64,000 nt of DNA from Centrapalus pauciflorus. Lineage: Eukaryota > Streptophyta > Magnoliopsida > Asterales > Asteraceae. The translations under genes were made by a program, and so were the position numbers. The stretch's first letter is position 1. Every line of letters starts with the position of its first letter. The notes under the pieces are model-generated. The model was not told the DNA's origin, did not search any database, and saw nothing but the letters and a program-made list of their open reading frames with translations. The stretch spans positions 569,222-633,221 of the forward strand of contig JAANYP010004843.1 of the NCBI GenBank assembly GCA_020465985.1, read 5' to 3'. This document shows positions 36,134 to 48,853 of the stretch, piece by piece.

Positions 36134-39100
36134 ATAAAGCAACAGAAGTAATATAATAAAATCGTACATATCTTAACGGAAAAGAAAGTTACCCATGACT
36201 CTGTTGTCGAATTCCAAATAAGCCCATATGAATAAATGCAATTCATTAGCATAGGATTAGAAAGCCACCATTTAAAATAATCAAAACAACCAACTTTCAG
36301 TTTTTTAGACACAAAACAAAGGCATGAGCTGTAGTATGATATAAAAGACATGAACTAATTAACGCTTGCAAGAACTAATCAATTATAATGAAAAGCTAGA
36401 AGTGAGAGAGTTCATGTCATTTGTTAGTGCACGTATATGAATGGTAAAGACCATTGATGTCAAGTGCAAAAACAATTAATCATTTGCATATACGAAGTTG
36501 ATAGAATTTATGTTGCATATATGAATTTGAATAGAATCTATATTGTATTTTTTTCAGGTTGACACTAGGAAATATCACACAATAGGTAGCTTTTATAATA
36601 AATCATATGCCACATTCCTAAATGCTAAAAAAAAAAGAAAAAATTGTCATCAAAAAGAAAGAATTGAATAATCGAGCTCATAAATTTACCATCCTAAAAT
36701 ATGTTAAACATGTTTTAACTTTCTGTGTCCGGGAGAAGGTTCACTTGTGTGCCTGACTGCCTATAAATACTAAATAGCCCTGAAAGATCAGAGATCTTGA
36801 GAACACGGACAAACACCTTTGGCGATTTCACCTAACCATGGGTCTCAAACCTCTCATTAAGAGAGTTTGAATTTTACGAAACCTGATGTAAAAATTAGGA
36901 ACCTTAAACAAATATAAATGTACATAACAATGGTTAAAGAACATATATTCAAGAAACCCCCTTACACAGATGTATGTAAAACCTATAGTTATACAAGAAA
37001 ATTTAAATAAATGGCATAAAACACAAAATTGATTTGAAACACCAAAAATTGGAACCTCGGATGAAATTAGCGTTTACTTATTTACCAATATTCTTAACTC
37101 TGTTTTAGGTAACCGTTGTTTCTCAATCATTATTCAGATTTAGGTGGTATCAAAATATCAATTATGTCTTCAAAATCCTAGAAATGAAGTTTTTTAACAA
37201 AATTAATCTAAAGTTCATATTACAACTAACCAATTTGTAAGAAACCAAAACTAATAGGTCCAGCTGATTGAAATCCAGAAGTTTTCATGTATATATATCA
37301 ATTTTGAAAATTGAAGAACTTTCCACTTGGAAACTGGAAAGTGATAAGAAAAATTATCAGGCATGGCGAGTGAGGAGTGTGTAAGCACAAAAAGTTTCTC
37401 CCTCATCCAGTCACAACTCCATCATCAAAACCCATGGAGAAACCTTATCTCCTTCATGTGTAATCTATAGAGGAATTTAGACAACAAAACCTTTGAAAAT
37501 TATACTTACATTATGAGAATGAGATGCCATTAGTGTTAATTAGGATAACGAAGATTGAGAAAACAGGTGAAGAAGCAGAAAATTAATACCTGAAAGGGTA
37601 CTTTAGCTAACACGTTCAAGAAAATATTTCTTTTTTGCTTATAGTGATGAATAACAGACGGAAGTGACCACAAGAGTAGCTAGGCAACCATTAATTTCAA
37701 CACAATCATGATCAGCTAATAATAATTACATACATCATATAAGAAACCACTATGGATCAAATTGTTAGATAGAAGAACTCAAAGAACTTAGAAAAAATTG
37801 ATGGAGAAGGTGAGATTCACTAACTTTAGCGATCATGCATTGTACATTGATATGTTGGCCTTTCAGTTGTTCTTTCCCAAATTCCTAAAATGCAATTCAC
37901 ATTCAAAGACAAAATGAGAAAACAAATAATAAAAAAAACTGAACATGTTTTGTTGTGAACTGAAAAACCAAACTGAATAACTTTAGGACCGAAAGATTGG
38001 TGTATTCCCATACTGCCCTTCCAACCACATTTTAGATTGGTACCTTCATGGTTGATGGAATTAATTCCTTAAACTTTAGAAGCATGCATATTCGAAGAAA
38101 CTTAATTAGGGTAAAGGAAAACATATGATATAATAAGTCCAATAAATAGTATTATTAGAGAAAAAGTTATCTATAATATGTTTTCTGTTGTATTTAATAT
38201 TTAACAATTAAGCATGCATGTTTCACCATAAGCATACTTATTCTAATTAAAATTCAAGAAATATAAAGGCAAAGAATTGATGACCATACTACCCCCTTTG
38301 AAATGATGGTTGGCAAGCCTGGTTGCACTTTTTGCTTTGTAAACTCCCTTGCATTATAATCCAGAAAAAGAATAGCAAATCTAACTATTATACCATGTGA
38401 AAGTGTATAAGAAAATGCATGAAAACCAAACTGGCACCAGAAATAGAATATATAGATTACAATGAACTTAAATGAATCTCCATCAAATTTATTGTTACAA
38501 GTTGAATGTTACCAATAGTGATTAAACAAAATAATACATTACACTATAAATGGAATATAAAAACCAATAGTAAGCTTTCAAATATGAACTACCGTACCAA
38601 AAACAGATATGCTCATTTGTATATATTGAAATCAAATTTTCTACTACGTGAAACCGATTCTCAAGCAAAACCAAAAATGAACTACTGTACCAAAAACATT
38701 ATGCAATTAAAACAAACTTTTGTCTAAATTCATAGGCTTTTGAATTTGAGATATTGATACGGAAAAGAACATGCAATAGTTTGTTGCGGCATTCATGATG
38801 TTAAGTTTGATAGTGTTGGTAATCTTTAAAAAGACGGAAAAAATGATTTTATAAGCTTTTTTAAGGTTCACATAGTTACCTCAAAGCTGCTTCAACCACA
38901 AATATTAGAGCCCTGAGTATCAACTTCTATTCCTCATCACATAAACAATAAAGCTTTTGGTACAAGATCAATTCAAAACCAAAATTTAAAGAAATCCATG
39001 GTAAATGAATCAACTCTTCATGTACATAAATCAATTTCAAAATAGAATTGAAGAAATTTAATAGACTAAGAATTATCGGACAAGGAATACCGTGAGTGAA

Positions 39101-40393
39101 GAGCGTGTACACGAAAAATCCCTCTTTCGTCGTTCTTAACTCCCTCCATCCCATGACTTCAACGGCAATGGGTTATATAATCAGGCTTGACATATTGTTG
39201 ATGTTCGCCGACTAATCAAACCTTTGTTCTCACCCTATCGATCGAATGACTTGTCATCACCTAGCAACCAAAACCGCAATTGAATAAGGAATCATAAGAT
39301 TAAAAACTCACATAACACTCAAATGCCAAGTTTACTATCATCCACTTCTTCGTTTCGAAACCACCTTCGCACTTGACTTTTCAACTTCTGTGCCCTACCA
39401 AGAATTAGAAATAATGGGTTAAAAAATATGGTTGACATGCTTGTACTGCTGCCATTAAAAAAGTCTACGGTTAATAAGTAGAAATAAAAGTGTTCCATGA
39501 AAAAACATGGTTAGAGGAATATGACCAAACACTTTGCGTGCATAAGCAATGGAACTCCTTTTTCAGTTAAGGGTTTCACAACAGAGCATGAGCAACACCA
39601 TACTCTCAATCTATATACACCACAATCAAATCGGAAAAAAAGAGACAATTAATATTCAGAGAAATTGTTCAGTTCTTCGCATTCTGATTTGATTTGTTGT
39701 TTTCTTTGGGAAATTAGAATAAGTTGGAAGTCGAAGAAGCAACCATGGTTTCGAATTTGGGTGTTTTGTCAACGTAGTAGAAAGAAGAAGTGCAGGGGTT
39801 TAATTTATGAACTTACAATAAATAGTGGTGGAGACCGTCGACGTGATGATGAAGCAGCGATGGTGGTGGCAGTCGAATAAAAAATTATGGCGTTGATACC
39901 AGAGCAGTAATGGAGGTGATGCGATGAAACACGCTCTCGATCTCGATCTCGCAAAAACTAATCGCCACCTGCCCTAGTCCGCTTTTGATCTCAGATGGTA
40001 ATAAAATGTCATCCTTGATGGCATCGTAGTCGACGTAAACTCTCATCGTCTCTTTTTTGTCTCTCTGTTTCTCTTCTTTTGTATGCTATCAAATGAGTTC
40101 AACTGAAGATCACCGGTTGGAACCGAAGAACGGTTGTACAAACGTGGGTTGTATATGTGCTTTAAATGTTTGTAATCTATGCATGAACAGAAGTACCTCA
40201 ATTATCATGGCTGTGATTTAATTTCAACATAATCAACGGCTGAGATTACCCCAAGAGGAGAACACTCTCTCTCCTTCTTGGGTAATATATAGGGGGAATT
40301 TGCTGACTAACCTTTCGTCTCCAACGAACCTTGTCTCTATCAAATTCAGTCGTCTATGTTTTATGATTCAAATCCACATTTTTTGTTGCTTTC
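36134..40393. other. Unassigned intergenic DNA
   Basis: No recognisable gene. A minus-strand frame of 53 codons starts with the ATG at 40046 after a purine-rich leader (MRVYVDYDAIKDDIL...) and has a possible CAG/GTGGCG donor. A stretch around 37361-37440 is similar to one around 39083-39165, suggesting an old internal duplication. The direct CTCGAT repeats near 39930-39950 are too short to interpret. Confidence 0.3.
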
Positions 40394-41340
40394 CAGGCCC
40401 GGTTATCACCCTGTGCAGCCTGGGCCGCTGCATAGGGCCCCCCGATTTTTTAGGGCCTCCATATATTTTAAGCCCAAATAACATGTATGGTTTTATTTTA
40501 AAAAGCCCAAATTCTGTCCAAAAAATGGGGTTGTCGTCTCATCTTCTATGCGCCTGGCCGCCTCCAGCCCTCGCTGTCTTCAAATGTGAACGGCCGCTAG
40601 GGTAAATTAAGCACCATAAAGTATTGAAAGCCGAGAATGCAAGCGGCCGCTAGGGCTGTCGTCTGTGCACCTGGCTCTCCCAATCTACGCACCCGGAGAT
40701 CTGGAAATCAAAGATGAGCATTGAAAATGGCTGCAACGAAAAGGAATCAAGTTCATTTAATCGACTGCTGCATTTTATTAGTTTAATCACAAATTCATTG
40801 AATCCTCTATTCGGCTACTCCTTTTGGCTCTTGCTCTTCACGAAATCATGATCAGGATTTCCACTCTTGCTTTTGCTCTTCACGAATTCAGCAATCATAG
40901 TCCAGCAAGCAAATCTGCAATCGACTATTAGTCCAGCAACGTCGACAACTAAAAGAAACAGAGTCTCCATCAACGTTTTTCACATCCAGACTCCGGAGTA
41001 ACAGAGCCAAGTCGCCAACAGGTTTACTTCCTTTCTTCTTCAATATTGTTATCTTTTTTGATAAATTATGGCTCCTAACGAAAATATGATTCTGGATGTG
41101 AAAAACGTAAAAAGAAAAAGCGAATCGAAGAACTTATTAGGTCTCAAAGTGGAACTTAAGATAAATTTAATTTATTGGATAAATAACATATATTGCATTT
41201 TTCGATTGTTAATTTAATGTATTGGATAGTTATAATCTTTTTTGATGTATTGATGAACTTATATATATCTATTAAAAAAAGTTTAGAGGCCACTTTTATG
41301 AATTTTGCACAGGGCCCCTAAAATCAATAAGACGGCCCTG
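40394..41340. mobile_element. Non-autonomous hAT element (947 bases) with 8-base target duplication
   Basis: It begins CAGGCCCGGTTATCACCCTG and ends AATAAGACGGCCCTG, inverted-repeat ends of the CAGGGCCG type. TTGCTTTC flanks both sides (40386-40393 and 41341-41348). Both subterminal regions carry CAGGGCCCC/AGGGCCTC motifs. The interior holds GC-rich unique sequence (40520-40700) but no transposase. Confidence 0.9.
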
Positions 41341-41348
41341 TTGCTTTC

Positions 41349-43140
41349 TTTGTTTAAATCTGTGTTTTTTTGTCGGAATTTACTTTTTCGGCAAAATTCT
41401 AGTGGTCATGGTGACTTATTGACGGTGACATGTGACTTTCAACTGGTTACAAATGATAATATCTCATTTAAGTGAAAAAAAACCAACAAGTTTAAGGTTT
41501 TTATGCAATCAAATTGTTTGGGGCTTTAATTGGAAAAAACTACCAAGTTGGAGATTTTTTTACAACAAAATTGACATGTCATCAAGTTGCAACCAGTTTA
41601 GTCATCTTTTTTTTAATAAAAAAAAGAGCATAAATTTAATGAGTTTTAGTCGATTGGAGTTAAAATTTATATTGGTTATTGATTCAAAACTTTTCCAAGG
41701 ACTACTCATAATCGCTTAAAGTTTCAATAACCGACACTTTTTCAGACATATTATATGCTATCATGAAAATTGAATGTTTAATTTGGAGATAAACTATTTA
41801 TGTGGATCATTTTACAATAGTTTTTTCATGATTTCATGAACTCATCATCATGTTAAATATAAATCCACATGTTTACTTGTATATATGAATGCATGATTGG
41901 TCACGGTATATAACAATACCTGCTAATGAGCGTTTATGAGTTAGGAAAAACCTAGAGACATTGCTTAAAGTTGTTTTAGGGGACGTTTGGTATGGTTGAA
42001 TCATAGGGAATTAATTATTTAGGTTTTATAATTTTTTTAAATTAATAATAGTTACACTTACATAAAGAGTGATAAAATAAAAAAAAAATTATAAAACTCT
42101 ATTTCTTTTTCATATTTTTTTATCCAATCCATTTGTTTAGGAAAATGAGAGAACTAAAATATTACAAAGTAAGAAAAAAACTTTTAAATATTGCGATTAT
42201 TTCAACATTACGAGTCCGCATCATCAAACATCTCCTTAAAAAATGTAGCATATATGTCCACCACCCGCATCTATAAATTTGTTTGTTATATATATAAAAA
42301 CTCGCGTATTTATACAAAACCATTAATTAAGAACCGACATAACCCGACTCATTTATCTCAATATTTTGTCTTAATTATCTATATTTTATCCGATAAATGT
42401 TATAAAATTAATCAGGTAACAAATTAAGTCAAAAGAAGGAATGTGAAATCTGGCGATCGATGTTGCTGAAAACGATTTACAGACGTCGTTTTATAAGAGC
42501 ACTGAGCAGTCATGGTTTGAATGTTGAAACTATATATATATGTATTGAAAAGGATTATAGGTTTTGGCTTGGATGATATTGTCGTGTTGACACGGTGAAG
42601 GAAAAACACTGTTTTTGGTTGACTTTTTCTTAATGCCTTATTTTGCTCCTTCAATTCCAACTACAATACTCTTCTGCATAACAAATAAATTCTTAATTAT
42701 AACACATGCATAACTGGAATTAATTAATGGTTTCTTAAATCTTAAGAGTTTATAATTAGCTTGTGATTCATATAAAATGACAATACGAATTGAAGTCTCT
42801 AATTTCTTCAAATGGGTTACTGAGTTTTACTTCTACAAATTAAATAATTAATATAACATTTTCATTTCACTTGTTTGAAAAGGATAAACTTAACCATGAG
42901 TCTCAATTTTAAAGTTCATTAATTTCATATTTATTGGTTATTAATTGTACATATATATTATTGTTAGATGAAAGTTTTAAAGTTCACTATGTGTCTTTTT
43001 GTATGATTGCATGAATTGTATACGCCTAGGAAATTTAAATGTAGCATCTTCAAATTATTTTTAAGAAAATGTTAACTAAATATTAAAATTGAACAAGTCT
43101 AGCTGAACAACAAATTAACATGAATTACAATTATTGTCTT
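41349..43140. other. AT-rich intergenic DNA
   Basis: This lies downstream of the trihelix gene and includes its probable 3' UTR next to 43141. Open frames at 41432, 42191 and 42424 have no recognisable similarity. Confidence 0.4.
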
Positions 43141-45341
43141 TTAATTAAGCTTGTTTAAAAGCGCGATAATAAGAGCATCTCGTTTTTCAGATCTTACTTC
43201 TTCTCTCATCATTCTTTGTTCTTCCCTCTCTCTCCACCTCTGATCCAACATTATTCTTTCGTTCTCTAACGCCTCCATCTTATGCCGCCATTCCATCTCC
43301 TTCAGTCTCCTCTCTTCTTCTTTCGCCGCGAATGTTTTCATCCATTGCAAATCTATTTGCATTTGTTGCTTCATGAATTCCTCTAGTATCTCCTTTATCT
43401 TACTAGTGATGTTACCACTAGGATTGTTTCCAATGTTTGTTTTTATAGCCTTCTTTTTCTTACCACCGCTTGCCTTATCTACGTCGCTAATTTCTTCATT
43501 GTCATCATCTTCATCTGAAGAAAGTTGCATGGCTCTCTTTTTTGATCCGCTCGCTAAACAATCTGCTTCCATCCATAGCATTCTTTGCATTCGAGCTGAG
43601 AATATCTCTTGCAGATCATTAAAGAATGGAAATTGTTGCCTCATACCGTCATTTTCGCCCGTTTCACATCCCTAAATATATCATACCAAAAAATCAACTC
43701 TAGTTAATCTCTTCCGATATGATTCATATCTATTATACACTTAAGTACCACACGTACATGCCTGATTTTGTAACTCTACACACACACACATGCACAAAGG
43801 GAAACTTGAGCTACATACATACATACATACATATATATATATAGGGTTCAAATCCATGGAGTACCATATTAGACTGGGGAACCGGAGTACCACATTAAAT
43901 GAACATGTTCATTACGATAAAATGTTAAATTTCATACAAAAGTGTAATATACATATGTTTAAAATTGCATTATGATTAACTCGATTAAAGGGATCAAAAC
44001 TTCGATATCGATCAAGCTCAGCACTCAAAGTTGCACTTCCAGTAGAGAATCCAATTAATTTCATTTTCAAGGTTGAATCTTTAATTATACATATAGTAGG
44101 CTTAGATACTACATATATAGATGAAAAGCCACATAAAAACACCGGGTGTGAATGTAATTCTAATAATCAATGTATAGATTTCATTTGCATGTGTTTTGGT
44201 GTATAGAGAACACACTAATATTTTTAAACACATGTTATCTAGGGTTTATAACAAGAATCCCAAGATAGCTAGAGTTGTTTTTTACTAATTAAAAAGAAGC
44301 TAGCTTTCTTAAGTATAAACAAGTTTAAGATTGAATCTATTGAGAGTAAACATACACAAAGCTAGATACTGAAATACACACAGTACTACACGAACACATA
44401 CGCATGTCCAGGGTTAAGTTTTAAAAAAAAAAAGATTTTGGTACTGATTAAACACACCTCTACGTTTATAATATATAAAGGGGGTTCAATTTCCAGTGTG
44501 TCGATCACTAGTTTACGAAAATAAGTCTTGAAACGGCCAGTGATGAAGTACTGATCGAGCTCAAGAATCGCTTCTAATAATTAAGATGTATATATAATAC
44601 ATGTATTTCTCTTTGTTTGTGCATGCCGGCCTGAATCCCTGAGACAGATTGATCTATGATTTGAAATAAGTATCTCATGCCAGTTTATCTTTATTTTCAT
44701 GAGACTAGCTTGTTAGAGAAAATATATATTGTTAGAAGTAAAGAAAAATATATAAATATGGCTTAGTATAGTAAAAAATCTTGAATGGTTGAACCTAAAC
44801 TAGCTAGCTTAAGCAACGATCGGCCGGTTATACTTTTCAAATCAAATTAAATCTATAACGAAAGATCTATAGGCGAATCTCATGTTTCTATATATTTACC
44901 TAATGAATTATGCTTACAAATTACGTTAATCCGGGTTTTAATGATCAAAGAATGACTTAGAAAACATATATTAATTAATGTATTATTTTCCCTTGTGTAT
45001 AGTATAATCATTCTTCAGATCAAATCTAGATTCAAAACACACACAAACACCCTGAAACACACACTACAGACCTTATAACGTGTGACAAGATTCTTCCATT
45101 TGGCTTTGCACTGCTCAGCACTGCGATTATACCCTCTCTCCTTCATCTTTCTCGACACCACTTCCCAAAGAAGCTTATTTCGCTTCGTTTCCATGAACGT
45201 CTGATCCAGTTCCGCTCGTATTATCAAGAAATCTCGTGTTTCTTGAACACTCCATTGCGGAAACCTATCTCCGCTGCCACCTCCACTCGCTACGCTTGGA
45301 TCGACACCGACACTGATATGATGAAGGTGTCCATGCTCCAT
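43141..45341 (-). CDS. Trihelix transcription factor, GT-3a/GT-3b type
   Basis: Exon 1 is 45341-45072 and exon 2 is 43671-43141 on the minus strand, joining in phase 0 to 266 residues. Residues about 27-92 form the single trihelix DNA-binding domain: FPQWSVQETRDFLIIRAEL, then LLWEVVSRKM, then SAEQCKAKWKNLVTRYK, each with a conserved Trp. QQFPFFNDLQEIFSARMQRMLW (from about 101) is typical of the GT-3 subgroup. An acidic Ser/Asp patch is followed by a Lys-rich stretch (likely nuclear signal, GGKKKKA) and a long charged C-terminal helix rich in Glu/Arg that probably forms a coiled coil for dimerisation. The 1.4 kb intron holds a TA-repeat-linked element end. Whether it is GT-3a or GT-3b cannot be decided here. 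Confidence 0.92.
43808..43930. mobile_element. TA-linked element terminus in the trihelix intron
   Basis: ACAT and TA repeats (43808-43842) lead directly into GGGTTCAAATCCATGGAGTACC. This is the same arrangement (TA run, then GGGTTCAA plus a GGAGTACC-like motif) as the elements at 53-58 kb. I did not find the opposite end, so it may be a fragment. Confidence 0.4.
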
Positions 45342-46831
45342 ATCTTGTATATGTATATATATCAGTTTAATTATATAAATATATATATTGAGAAGTTTAA
45401 ATTTGTGGGTATGTTTGAAGACGAGTTTCAGAGGAAAAAGATAGATCGAGGAAGAAGCACAAGTTTTTATAATGATAGCTTGTGGCGTGTTTGTGTGAAT
45501 TCAAGGTGTGAAAATGGTTAGTTTAAAAACATAATAACAATATTTATGAGGTGACAAAATGAATGCCAATTTGTAGTTCTGTTGTTGTTTATGGCATGGA
45601 AATGGGAAACATTTTAAAAAGAAAATATGTGTTCATATGCATTGTTTATTTGTAAGGTACAAGTATTAAAGCATATAATATTTTAGTTGAAAAAACCAAA
45701 TGGATCTTGTTTTTGTATAATTTCTTTCGATTCTCATCCTTCTACGCGGAACCATTATTATATAATAATAAATAATAATAATATAATAATAATAATAGTA
45801 AACCCCTTCATCTTTCTCTAAAGTTTCTTTTCTCCCCCTTGTATTATTTTTACCAATCGTTTGATTTAATCCATTAATATAAAAAGGTTATTTGACTATT
45901 GATGTCATTTAAGATATGGTTAGTGATTATATACCAAAAAAAAAAAAAAAAAAAAAAAAAAACTTACAAACCAGAATCAAAGTATGTCATTTAAAACAAA
46001 ATTTAGTGCAATTTATGTTATTTTTTTATAAAAAATTTCTTTTGTTGTAGTATTTAATACCTTTGTAATGGTCAAATTCATGTATACATTAAATAAACTA
46101 TCATATGTACTTAGAACACACCTTAAAAGAAGTATACTACTATACTTTATGTATTTAGACACAAGTTTTATGAGTATATTTGAAATTCGTCTACAATTCA
46201 AATATAATATATTATTATTTTTTATTAATTTTAAAAAATGGAAAGGATTTATTTGGTTTTACATTAATTTTATTGTGGTTGATAAAAAAATTAAATAGTA
46301 TTAAATTCATAAAGACATATAAAATTAAAAATATGTTTTATAAATACTAATAAATAAGTAACTGTTGGATACATATGTATATGTTTTCTTCTATATGTTT
46401 GTCTTAGTTTTCAGTTAGTTTTACTTCAGGATGTGATTTCTTAGTTTTTCGAGTGGTCCCGTAATTCAAGTTTCTTATGTATCGGATTTCTATTCTTGGT
46501 TCTACTTATAATAAGTTTTGAGTTTAATTAAAACTAATAAATAAGTAACTAAACTTGTTAGTTATCATTTCTTAAGATATGTCACTTGACATTTTCTAGA
46601 TTGACGTTCGTTAATTGTCATTACTCAATTTATAACAACGTTTTAGTTTAAATTTTTTAAAATTCAAAATTAAAGTTAAATCTATATAAATTCTAAATGT
46701 TTAAAATTATAAATTTAAAATTAAATGTATATATGTTTTTATTACTATAATCATCTATAATTATAAGTTTAATATTTAAATAAAAATAAATTTTATTAAT
46801 TTTTTTTAAAAAAAAGTAATTAATCTATCAC
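45342..46831. other. Trihelix promoter and AT-rich intergenic DNA
   Basis: The promoter of the minus-strand trihelix gene lies at the left, with TATATAAAT-like runs at 45370-45392. An A-run of 27 is at 45936-45962 and ATA/AAT runs at 45760-45795. No gene is seen. Confidence 0.4.
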
Positions 46832-47914
46832 AATTACAAAAATAGCCAAATCTTAAGGGTTTATTCAATTTTTAGCCACTTTTTATGCATTTTACCAAAA
46901 TAGCCACAATTTACGTGACCACATTTACGTGATAGCCACAGTTTACGTTACTTGTACTTTTTTTCATTTTTTAATGCATTACGTTACAGAAGTAGTTTGG
47001 TCACGTAAATTATTGTACTTTACGTGACCATTTCAAATTTTTTGGTCCCTTCCCAATAAAAAGTAATGATTACTAAAAAAAAAAATTTTAAACCTTCCAT
47101 TAGTTACCTTCCCTTATAAGCAAAAATTACCATTTCGTGATTGTCACGAAATATAGTATTCTCCGGCAATCTTCTCCGGCGAGCCTTTGTTCTCCGGCCT
47201 TCTTCTCTGTCGCTCTACCCTATTTTCCGACAAAACCATTTAGTATCAAGAACTTGAAACGCCACCATCAAAACCCTATTCTTCGGCGTCTCAAAACCCT
47301 TTGAAACGCAACCATCAAAACCCTCTTCTCCGTATCGTTACCCTGTTTACCCTCTTCTTCTCCGGCGAGCCCAAACCCTAGCAAACTTCAAACGCAACCA
47401 TCCAAACCCTGGTTACCCTGTTTACCCTCTTCTTCTCGGTAAACCAACAAGCAAAACTATTGTGTATCCGAAAAAAAAACTTACAGTCGCTTCGCCGGTG
47501 CTGCTGCCTTCGCCTTCGTCTGCTTCGCCGATGCTGCTTGCTTCGCCGGTGATTCTGCTTGATGGTTCCTCTGCTTCCCGGTGGAGTAAAAGAGAAAAGA
47601 AGGGTTTATTTAAGAAGATGATAAATATTTGGGTAGGTAAATTATTAAATGGTGAATTTACCTTGAAAAGACATCCCACCAACTATTCATTAGGAAGGAG
47701 CAAAATTTTAAATTGGTCACGTAAAGTACAATAATTTACGTGACCAAACTACTTTTGTAACGTAATGCATTAAAAAATTAAAAAAAAAGTACAAGTAACG
47801 TAAACTGTGGCTATCACGTAAATAAGGTCACGTAAATTGTGGCTATTTTGGTAACATGCATAAAAAGTGGCTAAAAAGTGAATAAACCCTTGGGATTTGC
47901 CTATTTTTGTAATT
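46832..47914. mobile_element. Long inverted-repeat (Mutator-like or foldback) element, 1.08 kb
   Basis: The arms of about 200-230 bases are inverted copies: both begin AATTACAAAAATAG and contain TTTACGTGACC, AGTACAAGTAACGTAA-type and ATGCATTACGTTAC-type segments. The middle (about 47150-47640) is GC-richer, with CTCCGGCGAGCC and CTTCGCCG repeats, and looks like captured or low-complexity genic sequence. Frames at 47422-47734 come from this and are not convincing genes. No clear 9-base target duplication was found, so the superfamily is not settled. Confidence 0.72.
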
Positions 47915-48300
47915 ATCCGTATAATAAATGGGAATACACTAGTTACATAATATGTTATGACATTCTTTCCGTGACGTCATCATAAAAGTCATGCTTACAA
48001 AGGGTTCGTTGGGTCTTTCTTCTTTGGAACTTTTCTAAACATTTTCCAATTTTCAACTATTCTTTTTCTTCGGGCTTATTTCCGTAATTTACTTGACGAC
48101 TCAATATAGATTTTTAGTCTTTTATTTATTGTTAGAAGTCAAAACAAAGGAATTCTTACATATAGTCATATCATATACTTGTAACATTTGACTAAACTTA
48201 TTTCTAAATAAGGTTAATTTTGATAAATGTTGGTCGGGTAAGATGTGATTTGATTTGTATTTAAACTAGATTTAGTACTTACATGTGACAATACATGGTG

Positions 48301-48360
48301 CCGACACATGGCAAATCAAAAGAGATGATGCACGTTACATGTAATTTACTTATTTACTAG
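48301..48360. repeat. 60-base direct repeat, left copy
   Basis: CGACACATGGCAAATCAAAA through TTACTTATTTACTAG is repeated with very few differences at 48784-48843. The two copies bracket the Helitron remnant. They look like 5' ends of the same Helitron family placed tail to head. Confidence 0.8.
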
Positions 48361-48853
48361 GTTATTTATTACCCGTGTACTACACGAGTTGATCTTATTA
48401 CTTAAAATATATAAACATATAAAAAAGTATAAAATAATCATAAGATTCAAAGAAAAAAGTAGATACATAGTTTCAAATCATAAACCGGAAAATACTTCCT
48501 TATAAACAATATTGGTTGTTTTGAAGCTAACTCTACCTTCTTTGTCTAGTATTAAAAGTTTTAAACATTAACTACTTTTAACTCTAGACAGGGCAACATA
48601 TAACTGACCATGACTGAAAACCGGATCCTTGAGAAACAAACCAACTTTCGATAGTGACTGTCCATGGCTTTTATTTATCGTCATAGCAAAGCATACGACA
48701 AGCGGAAATTGTCTCCTCTGAATTTTGAAAGGTATCTTTTTATCTGAAGGTGTCAAACGAAATCTTGGAATAAAGTTCGTCTGTCGACACATGGCAAATC
48801 AAAAGAGATGATGCACGTGACATGTAATTTACTTATTTATTAGTATTTATTTT
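48357..48853 (-). mobile_element. Deleted autonomous Helitron remnant
   Basis: On the minus strand the 3' end has the hairpin CTCGTGTAGTACACGGG followed by a short spacer and CTAG at 48360-48357. The other end carries the 60-base 5'-type repeat (48784-48843). Between them only the last part of the helicase survives. The element is about 0.5 kb and is an internal deletion derivative of a full Helitron. Confidence 0.65.
48568..48792 (-). pseudogene. C-terminal fragment of Helitron RepHel helicase (PIF1-like)
   Basis: Minus-strand frame of about 70 codons with QFPLVVCFAMTINKSHGQSL and FSHGQLYVALSRVKS, the last conserved motifs of the PIF1-family helicase domain of plant Helitrons. The Rep domain and helicase motifs I-IV are missing. 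The first residues of the frame derive from the fused 60-base repeat, so the start codon has no meaning. Non-functional fragment. Confidence 0.85.

Noticed and set aside
47422..47734. Frames in the middle of the long inverted-repeat element
   Set aside because: Low-complexity proline/serine-type translation with overlapping frames on both strands; it is more likely captured or simple sequence.
46823..47924. A 9-base target duplication for the long inverted-repeat element
   Set aside because: The flanking nine bases do not match convincingly, so I did not claim the Mutator superfamily as settled.
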